Below, one piece after another: positions 33,701 to 43,667 of a DNA stretch of 64,000 bases. The stretch is taken from positions 20,072,001 through 20,136,000 of the forward strand of contig NC_135260.1 of NCBI RefSeq assembly GCF_964204865.1, written 5' to 3'. The stretch's first letter is position 1, and each line of letters begins with the position of its first letter. A program made the translations under genes and the position numbers. Below the pieces are notes generated by a model. The model worked only from the letters and a program-made list of their open reading frames with translations. It was not told the origin of the DNA and did no database searches. This DNA is from Styela clava. Taxonomy: Eukaryota; Chordata; Ascidiacea; Stolidobranchia; Styelidae.

Positions 33701-35970
33701 GTTACGTCAATTTTGCGTCAGATTATCAAAAGTCAATCGGAAAATTCACATAATTCCAAGTTTTTGTTGAAATTCATTAAACTTTGCTTACAATTTGTAT
33801 GACTTTATCTTTAATTTAAAATAATAAAATCAACCCCCTCTTGACCGGAAACACATGCTGCTGGGCTTCGAAAATCACCAAAATCGCCATATATGAGTCA
33901 TGTCAATTTTGCGTCAGATTATCAAAATTCAATCGGAAAATTCACACAATTCCAAGTTTTTGTTGAAATTCATCAAACTTTGCTCACAATTTGTATGACT
34001 ATATCTTTAATTTAAAATAATAAAATCAACCCCCTCCTGACCGGAAACACATGCTGCTGGGCTTCGAAAATCACCAAAATCGCTTTATATGAGTTTCGTC
34101 AATTTTGCGTCAGATTATCAAAGGTCAATCGGAAAATTCACATAATTCCAAGTTTTTGTTGAAATTCATTAAACTTTGCTTACAATTTGTGTGACTTTAT
34201 CTTTAATTTAAAATAATAAAATCAACCCCCTCTTGACCGGAAACACATGCAGCTGGGCTTCGAAAATCATCAAAATCGCCATATATGAGTTACGTCAATT
34301 TTGCGTCAGATTATCAAAAGTCAATCGGAAAATTCACATAATTCCAAGTTTTTGTTGAAATTCATTAAACTTTGCTTACAATTTGTATGACTATATCTTT
34401 AATTTAAAATAATAAAATCAACCCCCTCTTGACCGGAAACACATGCTGCTGGGCTTCGAAAATCACCAAAATCGCTTTATATGAGTTTCGTCAATTTTGC
34501 GTCAGATTATCAAAGGTCAATCGGAAAATTCACATAATTCCAAGTTTTTGTTGAAATTCATTAAACTTTGCTTACAATCTGTATGACTATATCTTTAATT
34601 TAAAATAATAAAATCAACCCCTTCTTGACCGGAAACACATGCTCTTGGGCTTTGGAAATCACCAAAATTGGCATATATGAGTTACGTCAATTTTACTGCA
34701 GATTATCAAAATTCAAAAATTTATAAGTCTTTGTTGAAATTCATTAAACTTTGCTTATAATCTTTATAAATATATCTTTAATTTAAAATAATAAAATCAA
34801 CCCCCTCTTGACCGGAAACACATGCTGCTGGGTTTTGAAAATCACCAAAATTGCCATATATGAGCTACGTCAATTTTGCGTCAGATTATCAAAAGTCAAT
34901 CGGAAAATTCACATAATTCCAAGTTTCTGTTGAAATTCATTAAACTTTGCTTACAATCTGTATGACTATATCTCTAAGTTAAAATAATAAAATCAACCCC
35001 CTCTTGACCGGGACAACTTGCTGCTGGGCTTTGAAAATCACCAAAATCGCTAAATACGAGTTTCGTCAATTTTGCGTCAGATTATCAAAAATCAATCAAA
35101 AAATTCAAAAGTTTATAAGTTTTTGTTGAAATTCATTCGACTCTGCTTACAATCTATATGACTATATCTTTGATTTAAAATAATAAAATCAACCGCCTCT
35201 TGACCGGGACAACTTGCTGCTGGGCTTTGAAAATCACCAAAATCGCTAAATATGAGTTACGTCAATTTTGCGTCAGATTAACTCAATCGAAAAATTCAAA
35301 AGTTTATAAGTTTTTGTTGAAGTTCATTCGACTTTGCTTACAATCTATATGACTATATCTTTAATTTAAAATAATAAAATCAACCGCCTCTTGACCGATA
35401 CAACATGCTGCTGGGCTTTGAAAATCACCAAAATCGCTAAATACGAGTTTCGTCAATTTTGCGTCAGATTATCAAAACTCAATCAAAAAATTCAAAAGTT
35501 TATAAGTTTTTGTTGAAATTCATTCGACTCTGCTTACAATCTATATGACTATATCTTTAATTTAAAATAATAAAATCAACCGCCTCTTGACCGGGACAAC
35601 TTGCTGCTGGGCTTTGAAAATCACCAAAATCGCTAAATACGAGTTACGTCAATTTTGCGTCAGATTAACTCAATCGAAAAATTTGAAAGTTTATAAGTTT
35701 TTGTTGAAGTTCATTCGACTTTGCTTACAATCTATATGACTATATCTTTAATTTAAAATAATAAAATCAACCGCCTCTTGACCGATACAACATGCTGCTG
35801 GGCTTTGAAAATCACCAAAATCGCTAAATACGAGTTACGTCAATTTTGCGACAGATCATCAAAATTCAATCAAATAATTCACATAATTCCAAGGTTTTGT
35901 TGAAATTCATTTGACTTTGCTCACAACTGTATCTTTAATTTAAAATAACTAAATCAACTCTCTCTTCTCC
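30757..35970 (-). repeat. Right terminal array, ~196 bp unit, about 26 copies
   Basis: Reverse complement of the left array: CAACCCCCTCTTGACCGGAA, ACATGCTGCTGGG, AAAATCACCAAAATCGCC, ATATATGAGTTACGTCAATT. The unit recurs about every 196 bases. Higher-order structure is visible: a variant unit with ATGCTCTTGGGCTTTGG occurs near 31334, 31910 and 34640, and another with CAGCTGGGCTTCG near 33073 and 34252. Blocks of several units have therefore been duplicated together. The outer units (35000-35970) form a distinct subfamily with ACAACTTGCTGCTGG and CGCTAAATACGAG. Confidence 0.95.
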
Positions 35971-35976
35971 GGATTG

Positions 35977-36521
35977 TAATGTTCGTCTGACGTCATTGTT
36001 GCTTTAGATTTCTTACCGTAGCTGATTTAGTTGAAATACAAATCCATTTTATGATGTCCACATTGTTTATAAAATTGAATAATATACGCTATGTTTGGTA
36101 TTATATATGGCCAAGTAAAAACGTGCTGCTACTGTTCTGGTATAGTGAAGTCGAATCTATAAGGTATCTGGTTTTCTCCGAATGTATCATGGGGCTGTCC
36201 TTATTGGCCGTTTTTGAGAAATCGACGTTCCAAAAATGATAATAATCTTGTATACCTGAAAAATAATTTTTAAATCACTTAGTCTTTTTTAAAACACTAT
36301 TTTGCAGTCAAATTCGTTGTATTCATTCAGTTTAGAGATTTTTCCATGTATTTCCGTGGTCAAATTTTACTTTATCAACCTTTTCAATCTTTATATGTAA
36401 CTATAAGTGAACTTATATGCGCGTGGAAACTATATTCAATATGTAAAAATATTCTGGCTGAAAATGCTGCTAGCTTCACAGTGGTGAACATTAACGTGAC
36501 AGGAGAGCGCAATATCTGGAG
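35977..36521. other. Spacer between giant element and next hAT element
   Basis: AT-rich, with no gene, RNA or repeat that I can support. Confidence 0.5.
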
Positions 36522-37213
36522 CAGGGTTGCCAGATCCCAGCGATGAAAAAAAGCCAAATCAGGATATAAAAAAAGCCAGAAAAAGCCAAAAATTTTACTA
36601 AGTACAAAAACCCCATAATTTGTCAGATTTTAAGCTCTTGGAACAATACTGATGATGATGTAGAGCCATCAGTTCATTCAGTGCGCCACACAATTGTCTT
36701 TTCCCATTGAAAGGTGTTTTTTCGGTTGCTATCATGGCGATTTCCACTTCAGCGGGATGAAGGGTTTATAAGTAAAAAGGATTAATTGAACGAAAGAACC
36801 AGAATCGACATTCAACACAACACAATCAAGGAACGGAATTTAAAACTGACAAACAACACGCAAAACTATAAAAACGAGGCAATGTTTACAACCCTGCTTG
36901 AACATCTGTCTGAGCGGCATCAGAAACTGCAAGTAACTCTTATTGGGTAGGTATGGTTAAGCGTTAAGGCAATAAACTGGGAAATCGACGCTCGGGGAAA
37001 GCCTAATGTTAAGTACCGTACCAGTACCGGTAATAGGCTAATGTTACACATTAAATATTGTATTTCATATGATTTTAATGATAGACACTAGACTGGACTT
37101 GAAAAAAGCCAAAAAAACGCCAAAAAGCCAAACGGAAATTCTGACGCCAAACGTGTTTGAAAAAAGCCAAAAATGGCAGATTTGGCGTTAAAAAAGCCAA
37201 TCTGGCAACCCTG
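36522..37213. mobile_element. Non-autonomous hAT element (692 bp), perfect TSD
   Basis: Ends are CAGGGTTGCCAGATC and, on the other strand, CAGGGTTGCCAGATTGGC. ATCTGGAG flanks both sides (36514-36521, 37214-37221), a perfect 8 bp duplication. AAAAAAGCCA is repeated many times inside both ends, probably as subterminal binding sites. No transposase. It lies about 120 bases upstream of the start of the coiled-coil gene. Confidence 0.93.
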
Positions 37214-37330
37214 ATCTGGAGCTCAACAACTAGCCTACTTGTGACGTAACAATAAATAAGTATCTATAAATCGAAAATTTTTTAAAGTAATTTTTTAAGT
37301 AATATCACACTTCAGCTTAATCCATGCGGT

Positions 37331-40300
37331 ATGGCTAAATCTCTTTTTATTCCTCCTTCTACAGCTGAGATGTTAGGGTTTTCCAAAGAAATTACTCCTT
37401 GGATAGGAGTCAATTTAGGCGAGTCTTACAAGTATACGGACCCATCAGCTGGATATAGCTTATCTCGGGTTCACACGTACATTCGACAAGTCCGAGTTGT
37501 TGTAATCGAACTTCGACAAAAGCTGGATTGCATAAATGAAGAGATCAAGGCTCTACTGAAGGTAAATGTAAGAAAATGCGCTGCCTTTAAAACTCCATGA
37601 TTTACCATTTTTTAGTGCAACGCTTACTGTAAAATCATTAGCTTGTAAATTTGACGGAACAAATCGTAAATATTGATGGATATAATATTTTTCGAGATGG
37701 ACAACTTGATAATTGTGATATATATTTTCATATTACAACCTGGGTGCAATTGAACAAATGCGCCGTGGTGAGTGATGAGATTTATTATAATTCCCAGATA
37801 ATAGTGTTTAAATCAATGAAACTGATTAATTTTGATACACCACGCCAGATTTTAGAAAAAAAAAAATTGTGATTTTTTTTATACATTTCCATCATAGTTT
37901 AAAAAGGGTCTGGCCAGAAGCCTGGATGATCTGAACGCTGAAATCCGTACAAAAACTCCCGAAGCAACTGTGAAACGTCCGAGGTTCATTAAAAATCGGG
38001 ATAAAGAAGCTGAAGCGGAATTGTATACCAGAGGAGTTGTGACTGTAAAATTTGGAAAACCGGGTACAAAAAGTGTCCTACATCAATTGCAAAATCAATA
38101 CAAAGTCGTGAAGGAACAGCTTCAGGTAGGAGTTCTCTTCATAACGCTGGGTATCGCGAGGCTTGAATATCAGTATGACTTACTATTTGCTGTTAATAAT
38201 TTGTTATTACAATCACTATTAATATACCCAGCTGCCCATACGAAATTTCAGGTTCTGGGCAACACAAGAAGTATTCTTTCAAAGGCAATAATGGATCGTG
38301 TGCGAATTCTTGATTTATTGCCATACGTTACGTCTGCATCCATTAAAGCAAAGCACCAAGAAGAAGATAAATGCCGTTCAATTGCTTACGTGAGTTAACT
38401 ATGAAATTGTTGTAGCAATACCTTCATGTTAGGGGCGCCACAAAGCACTATCCCAGGGGTGGCCAACCAGTCAGAGACCAATAGTCGCACTTTATAAACA
38501 ACAACACACATGAACATCAGATATTTATTGTTTAGATTGCTACTTAGTGGGACTCCTTGGATTGAACAATGCTCATTAGATTTGGCTTGTATGTCATTGT
38601 GGCCAATCGAATGTGTCAGTCCGAACGAATTAATGCTTTGATTTCAGGTGTTTTAGGGTAGAAAACACAGATTTGCAGACGTATGTTGACCCAAACATTG
38701 ACAATATCCTAAGCGCAACTCGTTTCAGATTGAGGTTTTTGTCCATTGGCATGCTTTTTCATAACCTAATGTTCCCCTCCCTTAAAGCGCATTTAAGTTG
38801 GTCTTCCTCATAAGCATCGACCAGCTTAAAACAACCAAGACGAAAAGAGCCGCATAAAACCGGCGCAAGAGCCGCATGCCGCTTGTGAGCCGCGGGTTGA
38901 CTACTCCTGCATTATCCTAATAACTGATTTAACAGGAGCATTTACAAAAGTGTTTGAATGGAATAATACTCTACTTTTACTGCATATATACGTGTTTTTA
39001 TAGCAAAATTCATCACTATCATCATTTATAGAAATTTTATATGAATCACCCAGTGACGGATTTAGACGATAAGAGGCACATGGGCTATTTTATTTCTAAC
39101 GCCCCCTTCAACAATGACGTCACCAAGGTCATAGGCCCATTATGAAGTCATAATATGCTTAGAGTATTAAGTCAAATTATATGATGTCGACATAAACGAA
39201 TTTTTATATTGTGTAAAATACGAAAGTTCAGTTGAAGGCAATATACGTACGCTAATAAACCTAATAAGGCATTATTAGGCATAATAATGTCACTGTATGT
39301 AATTTTTAACCTTGTATACCAGGCCTGCACAACTCAAATTACCACGAGGGCCGCAAGCATAAATCTGAATGCCCGGCGGGCCCAAACTTTGCCACATAAA
39401 TATTTCACAAGATGAACAACAAATCAAAATAATATTGTGAAACAGTTAAATTTAATGAAACACTTTCATTACTGGGGAGCTTAAAAATATGAAGAATCTT
39501 ATTTACCTAAGTAAAAACAAGGTACAGTATTTTTGCATATGAGATGGCAAATATGTATTTAGGGCAGTGTTTCCCAACCCGAGTCCGCGGAGCGTTTTAC
39601 GCGTTTGTTTGTTTGCAGACCTTGACAGACGTACGTACCTTGAGTCCGCAAAGATTTTCGCCGGTGAGAAAATAGTCCGCGACCAAAAAAGGTTGGGAAA
39701 CGCTGATTTAGGGGTTCATCTACCTTATAAACCCACCCTTCATTTTCAATATTTCTTCTTTATTAGAATTAGGTATTGCGTGTTGCAGTATAAACTGATT
39801 GCAAAAAAATAATTTTCTCAGGTTCAGTTTTGTAAAATCGTCCCAAATATTTGTATGACAATTTATTTAGTCATATCTACCATTATTGAATATTTCCATT
39901 GTAGGCTGGACAAACATTCCATTTAGTAGCAATAGATATTCCTCTGTTGTATTTTTTTGACTGTTAAATTACATTTTTCTACAAAATCTGCCCCAATTTA
40001 TTTGAAATTTCACAGTAAATAGCTTTTGTGCGAGAAATTCTGCACCATTCATAAATGAAGGAATTGTTTTTTAAATTCTAAATTTGAATAAAAAAAGATA
40101 CTTCAGTTTCATAAACTGCTAGCAAACGGTAATGGGGGTTATTAATAGGTTGCTAATATGCACTAATGGGTGTGAGATTGTATACCGTTATTGTTTTAAG
40201 CGTGATTCAGTCTGAATACTGAGATATCTAAATCAGGGTTTTCCAAACTGGGGGGGGGGGCGAGGGGTCGAGAGACAAATTTCAGGGGTTGCGATGGGCG

Positions 40301-43300
40301 CACCAGTTTCACACAAAGTTCGATATTTATTGAAACTAGTGCAAAACATAAATCTCACGATTTCGAATATGATCCGGGTAGATGCGCGCTTGCATGACAA
40401 TGCCGGCTTTGATTGTTAGACCCGAGAAGTGGCGTGTTTCCAAATCACCCGCGGGCCGCACAGAAGTATCTAGCGGGCCGTATGTTGTGCAGGCCTGTTG
40501 TATACAAAGAAATATTTTCAAAAAGACTTATTCCTAATGATAAATCCGGCACTGGAATCACCACTGGAAAGGACTGAAACTAACACATACGCATGAGGTA
40601 ATCTAGTTCAGAGTGTGGGTATGACGTCTTCAAGTGGTTTTATATGTCCTGGCCAAATCTGGTACTTTGTAAGAAAACATTATAATTTACTTTTCATAAA
40701 AAGTATATTATATGCTATGCACAATTCCGTCAGTCAGTCAATCGTTTATTGGCCGTCACAAAAAACAAATGCACAAAGATTGGTACAGAAAATAAATAAA
40801 CTAGTAGCGTTAATTGTGCGACAGGATTCGCCAGGGACCTGGTTTTTAATCAGCGACACCTGTAGCGTTGTTACTGGTTTGTTTAGTGTGAAAAATAATT
40901 GCATTCGCTACAAACATTGTATATGCAATAGTCATGATGGTGAACATTTTTGGGAACTTAGGAGCGAGCGCAACTTTGCTAACATATATAATAAAATTAG
41001 TAAAAGAGACAAATCGAGAGGAACTTACAGCCAAAGCAATTTGGAAAAACCATGTAAATAATATTTAGATAGAAAAAAGGTAGTAAACTTTAGAAAAACC
41101 TTCTAACAAAGGCTATTTAGAAAATCATATAACGTTTATATGTATGTATAATACATTGTATATGAAATAGCTATAAATCTTGTGAAGCGGAGGTAAGCAT
41201 CTACGTCTATCGAGTTTAGGCATATCAGTGTGGCGGTTACACCAATGGTTAACAATATAAGGTTGCTGGATAGTCTAGAATTGCTACAACCATTTATATT
41301 ATTCAACATACTTGTAGATAATTTGTATTCAACACTTGACAGGCGGAGAAAGAAGCAACGCGTGCACAAGTCAGAAAAAACATTTTAGCCAGCCGAAATA
41401 AAATTGCTGCAAATACACAAAGCCGTGAAGATCTTAGAAACTGTAATGTGCCTGAGAACATCACCAAACGTTCTAAAATTCGAAAGTTCCCGAGTACAGG
41501 CCAGATTCCAACATCAAAAGTGAGCAATTAACCTCGACTTTTAAAACATAAAATAAAGTTAGAATTCATATGAATTCTGTTGACTTGTGTACGATAATGC
41601 ATTCCGAGACTGCTGGGTCATTTTTTTTTTTCAAATAACGAATTAACCGGTTCTAGGAAAATTTGTCGTCGGAAACCTCTGCAGGAAATTTCGCCGCATG
41701 AGCATTTTGCTGTAAAACAGGTATTTGTGATAAAAACAGTTACGTTTTTGAAGTACCTTTTTATTTAAAAAAGATTCGTCATTCAAGAGCATACCTTAAC
41801 CGTATGAATCTAACTGTTTTTATCACAAATACTTGTTTTACAGCAAAATGCTCTTGCGGCGATTTTTCATGCGGCCAATTTTTCTATTGGGGGAATTTCC
41901 TGCGGCGAATTTTCCGGAATGAATTAACCAGTTGCGTCACTATTTCTCATTTACATATCCAATTTGTCTCGTACTGAAATGGAAATCTATACGATTAACA
42001 ACAATGTTTTCAAGTATATCGATTAGTTTATTATTATACACACATGAATAACAAGTTTAATGTTATCACCTCGATTAGGCCATAATTCGATAATATAAAT
42101 CCAAAATATTGTGTCTCTAATAGGCTCGAATGGACATTGTGTTTTAGTTAGAGCATGTTAGGTATGCCCAAGGGTTCTGACGCCGGATTGAACGTAATGT
42201 AGGAAGAAACAAAACACCTCGCATGCTAGCTTCTGCGTTCAAATGAACAAATCGCAGTTAATTACAGATTATACTTTCGTCTTATTCACCATTATGTAAC
42301 AGAGAGCAAACCGTATCAATGAATTGATGGTAAGAACGAAGTCTACTCCGGTGCCGGTGGGTTTACAACCCCGACCACAAAGAAGCAACGCTGACTTGGC
42401 AGTGAAATACTGGTATGTACTTGTTACTGACCCAGAAAAATTTCATTTTCTATATTCTTTTCCTTTATCGCAACTTAGAGGTTTCGATATTGTTAGATTT
42501 GAAATATTATTTTATGGAATATATATATATATATGGTAAAATAGAATGGCAGTTGCGTTTCATGAGCCAGTAGCCCGATGCGTCAATCTCAGTAATTGCA
42601 CACGGAGTGGACCCGTGGATCATTTTAGTATTGTTGTTGGTGGTGGTATTCTTTCTCTCGTTGCAACAAAAAGTGTTTTCCTCCGACTACTGGACCTATT
42701 GTTTTAAAATTTTAGTTCAATGTAATGACGTAATTTATGGATGACGTATTCAGGTGGGGTCAGGAATGACACAAAATATTCACGCCACGCCCACTAGAAG
42801 TACCGTACTCATGGTATTAAACTTGCGTTCTTGCGTAAGCAATAAGTTCCTCTAAATAACTGCGCAAACTTGTTCCACTTGGTACATAAAGTAAAGTTTT
42901 TCAATTCGACAGCAATCCTCAAGAGGTCACACTAAAGTGTTTTTGTGATGCATCAAAAAGGGATATCTGCCGACCTGGTATATGTCCTGGCTGTAATAGT
43001 TGCTTGCCGAATGCTTTGACAAAAGACTGCAAAGTTGCCTTACGGACAGCTTCCGAGGTAATACGTAATATAGGATAGGATTTACATATTCATCCCGTGA
43101 GAGAGGAAAGCCGAGAAGGCGGCCTAATTATATGGCGAACTACGGCCTCTCGACCGTTGTTTTCGGGAGCATGGACTGGATGGTGGAAAAAGCCGTAACC
43201 GACCAGCGGTTACATAAACCACCCTACGGTGGCGAAGAGTCCAGCAATCCCCTCGCACTCAACTATCCCCGCATTGAATTGGCGAAGATATCTTTTCCGT

Positions 43301-43667
43301 GAGTTTCTTTTTCAGTAAGCTAATGCTAGAAATCATTAATCAAAGTAGGCTACTTTCGATAACCCTTTTCGTTCAAATATTTTGGGGTTAGGATCCAATT
43401 TTGAATATCCCAGACCTCGCCATTATTAAGAACGGCATCGCTTTATCGCATTTTAAAGAGAATTTATTTTACCAGATTCATGGCATATCCAGACGGACAC
43501 GGTCCTCTGTAAAAGACGTAGTAAAGGAATGCTTCACACTCGAACCGTTTGAAGATGAGAAGGAATTGTCCGAATATAGAATTTCTGATCCGAGCAATCA
43601 TAGAACGAATCCATATCAAGCCTACTACAAAAAATCTAGTTTTGCATCGAAATCTCAAACTCGTTGA
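37331..43667 (+). CDS. Coiled-coil protein, seven exons, possibly tektin-like
   Basis: Exons with consistent phases: 37331-37561, 37898-38125, 38252-38389, 41343-41519, 42303-42412, 42913-43057, 43392-43667 (stop TGA). About 434 residues. The N-terminus (MAKSLFIPPSTAEMLGF) is followed by amphipathic helices rich in R, K, E and Q (IRQVRVVVIELRQKLDCINE; LHQLQNQYKVVKEQLQ; RSILSKAIMDRVRILDLLPY; EKEATRAQVRKNILASRNKI). This spacing and length recall tektins and tektin-like microtubule inner proteins, but I see no clear tektin nonapeptide. RPQRSNADLAV is only a loose candidate. Exon 6 adds a cysteine-rich patch (CFCDASKRDICRPGICPGC). Exons 1-4 are convincing; the acceptor of exon 6 was chosen by phase. 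Identity is uncertain. Confidence 0.65.
38454..38909. mobile_element. Non-autonomous hAT element in intron 3 (456 bp)
   Basis: Ends are CAGGGGTGGCCAACC and, on the other strand, CAGGAGTAGTCAACCCGC. Flanks are CACTATCC (38446-38453) and CATTATCC (38910-38917), an 8 bp duplication with one difference. GAGCCGC-type motifs lie near the right end. Confidence 0.87.
39320..40497. mobile_element. Non-autonomous hAT element in intron 3 (1178 bp), perfect TSD
   Basis: Ends are CAGGCCTGCACAACTC and, on the other strand, CAGGCCTGCACAACATAC. TTGTATAC flanks both sides (39312-39319, 40498-40505), perfect over 8 bp. Subterminal GGGCCGCA / GGCGGGCCC motifs are present. No transposase. It hosts a smaller element at 39565-39705. 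Another hAT-like start (CAGGGTTTTCCAAACTGG) followed by a G run lies at about 40233 without a visible partner. Confidence 0.93.
39565..39705. mobile_element. Nested hAT MITE (141 bp), perfect TSD
   Basis: Ends are CAGTGTTTCCCAACC and, on the other strand, CAGCGTTTCCCAACC. ATTTAGGG is repeated exactly at 39557-39564 and 39706-39713. The internal GAGTCCGC motif is repeated. It lies wholly inside the larger element, so it inserted later. Confidence 0.93.
41653..41920. mobile_element. Foldback element in intron 4 (268 bp)
   Basis: Two arms of about 40 bases, GCATTTTGCTGTAAAACA... at about 41702 and its reverse complement at about 41812-41852, differ by one base and form a long hairpin with a ~70 base loop. 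The outer arms contain CGTCGG / GCGGCGAATTTTCC inverted motifs. GAATTAACC followed by GGTT or AGTT flanks both sides (41640-41652, 41921-41933), a direct repeat of up to 13 bases with one mismatch that looks like a target duplication. Confidence 0.8.
43072..43284 (-). mobile_element. tRNA-derived SINE copy in intron 6
   Basis: GGATAGGATTTACATATTCA, AAGGCGGCCTAATTATATGG and AGCCGTAACCGACCAGCGG match the family at 15760. A block around the CCATTCCATGTCGGG segment is deleted, and the tRNA-like head is degenerate. It lies between exons 6 and 7 of the coiled-coil gene, antisense to it. Confidence 0.78.

Larger units (their letters stand above)
18027..35976 (-). mobile_element. Giant DNA transposon (~18 kb) with inverted tandem-array ends
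   Basis: Two arrays of the same ~196 bp unit face each other: 18051-21450 reads one way and 30757-35970 reads the reverse complement. Between them lies a single 5.5 kb transposase-like gene. Together they look like one mobile element whose inverted ends have expanded into tandem arrays. CCGGATTG occurs at 18027-18034 and at 35969-35976, at the outer edges of both arrays, and may be an 8 bp target duplication. Caution: CCGG on the right side also fits the repeat unit itself, so the exact ends are provisional. The architecture is closest to large MULE/KDZ (Kyakuja-Dileera-Zisupton)-type elements, some of which carry Ulp1 domains. The superfamily is not settled. Confidence 0.75.

Noticed and set aside
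36051..36546. Small open frames between the giant element and the next gene
   Set aside because: Under 70 codons, hydrophobic/AT-driven, no splice or domain support.
40233..40300. Additional hAT element start with G run
   Set aside because: Only one end is visible; no partner terminus or duplication was found.
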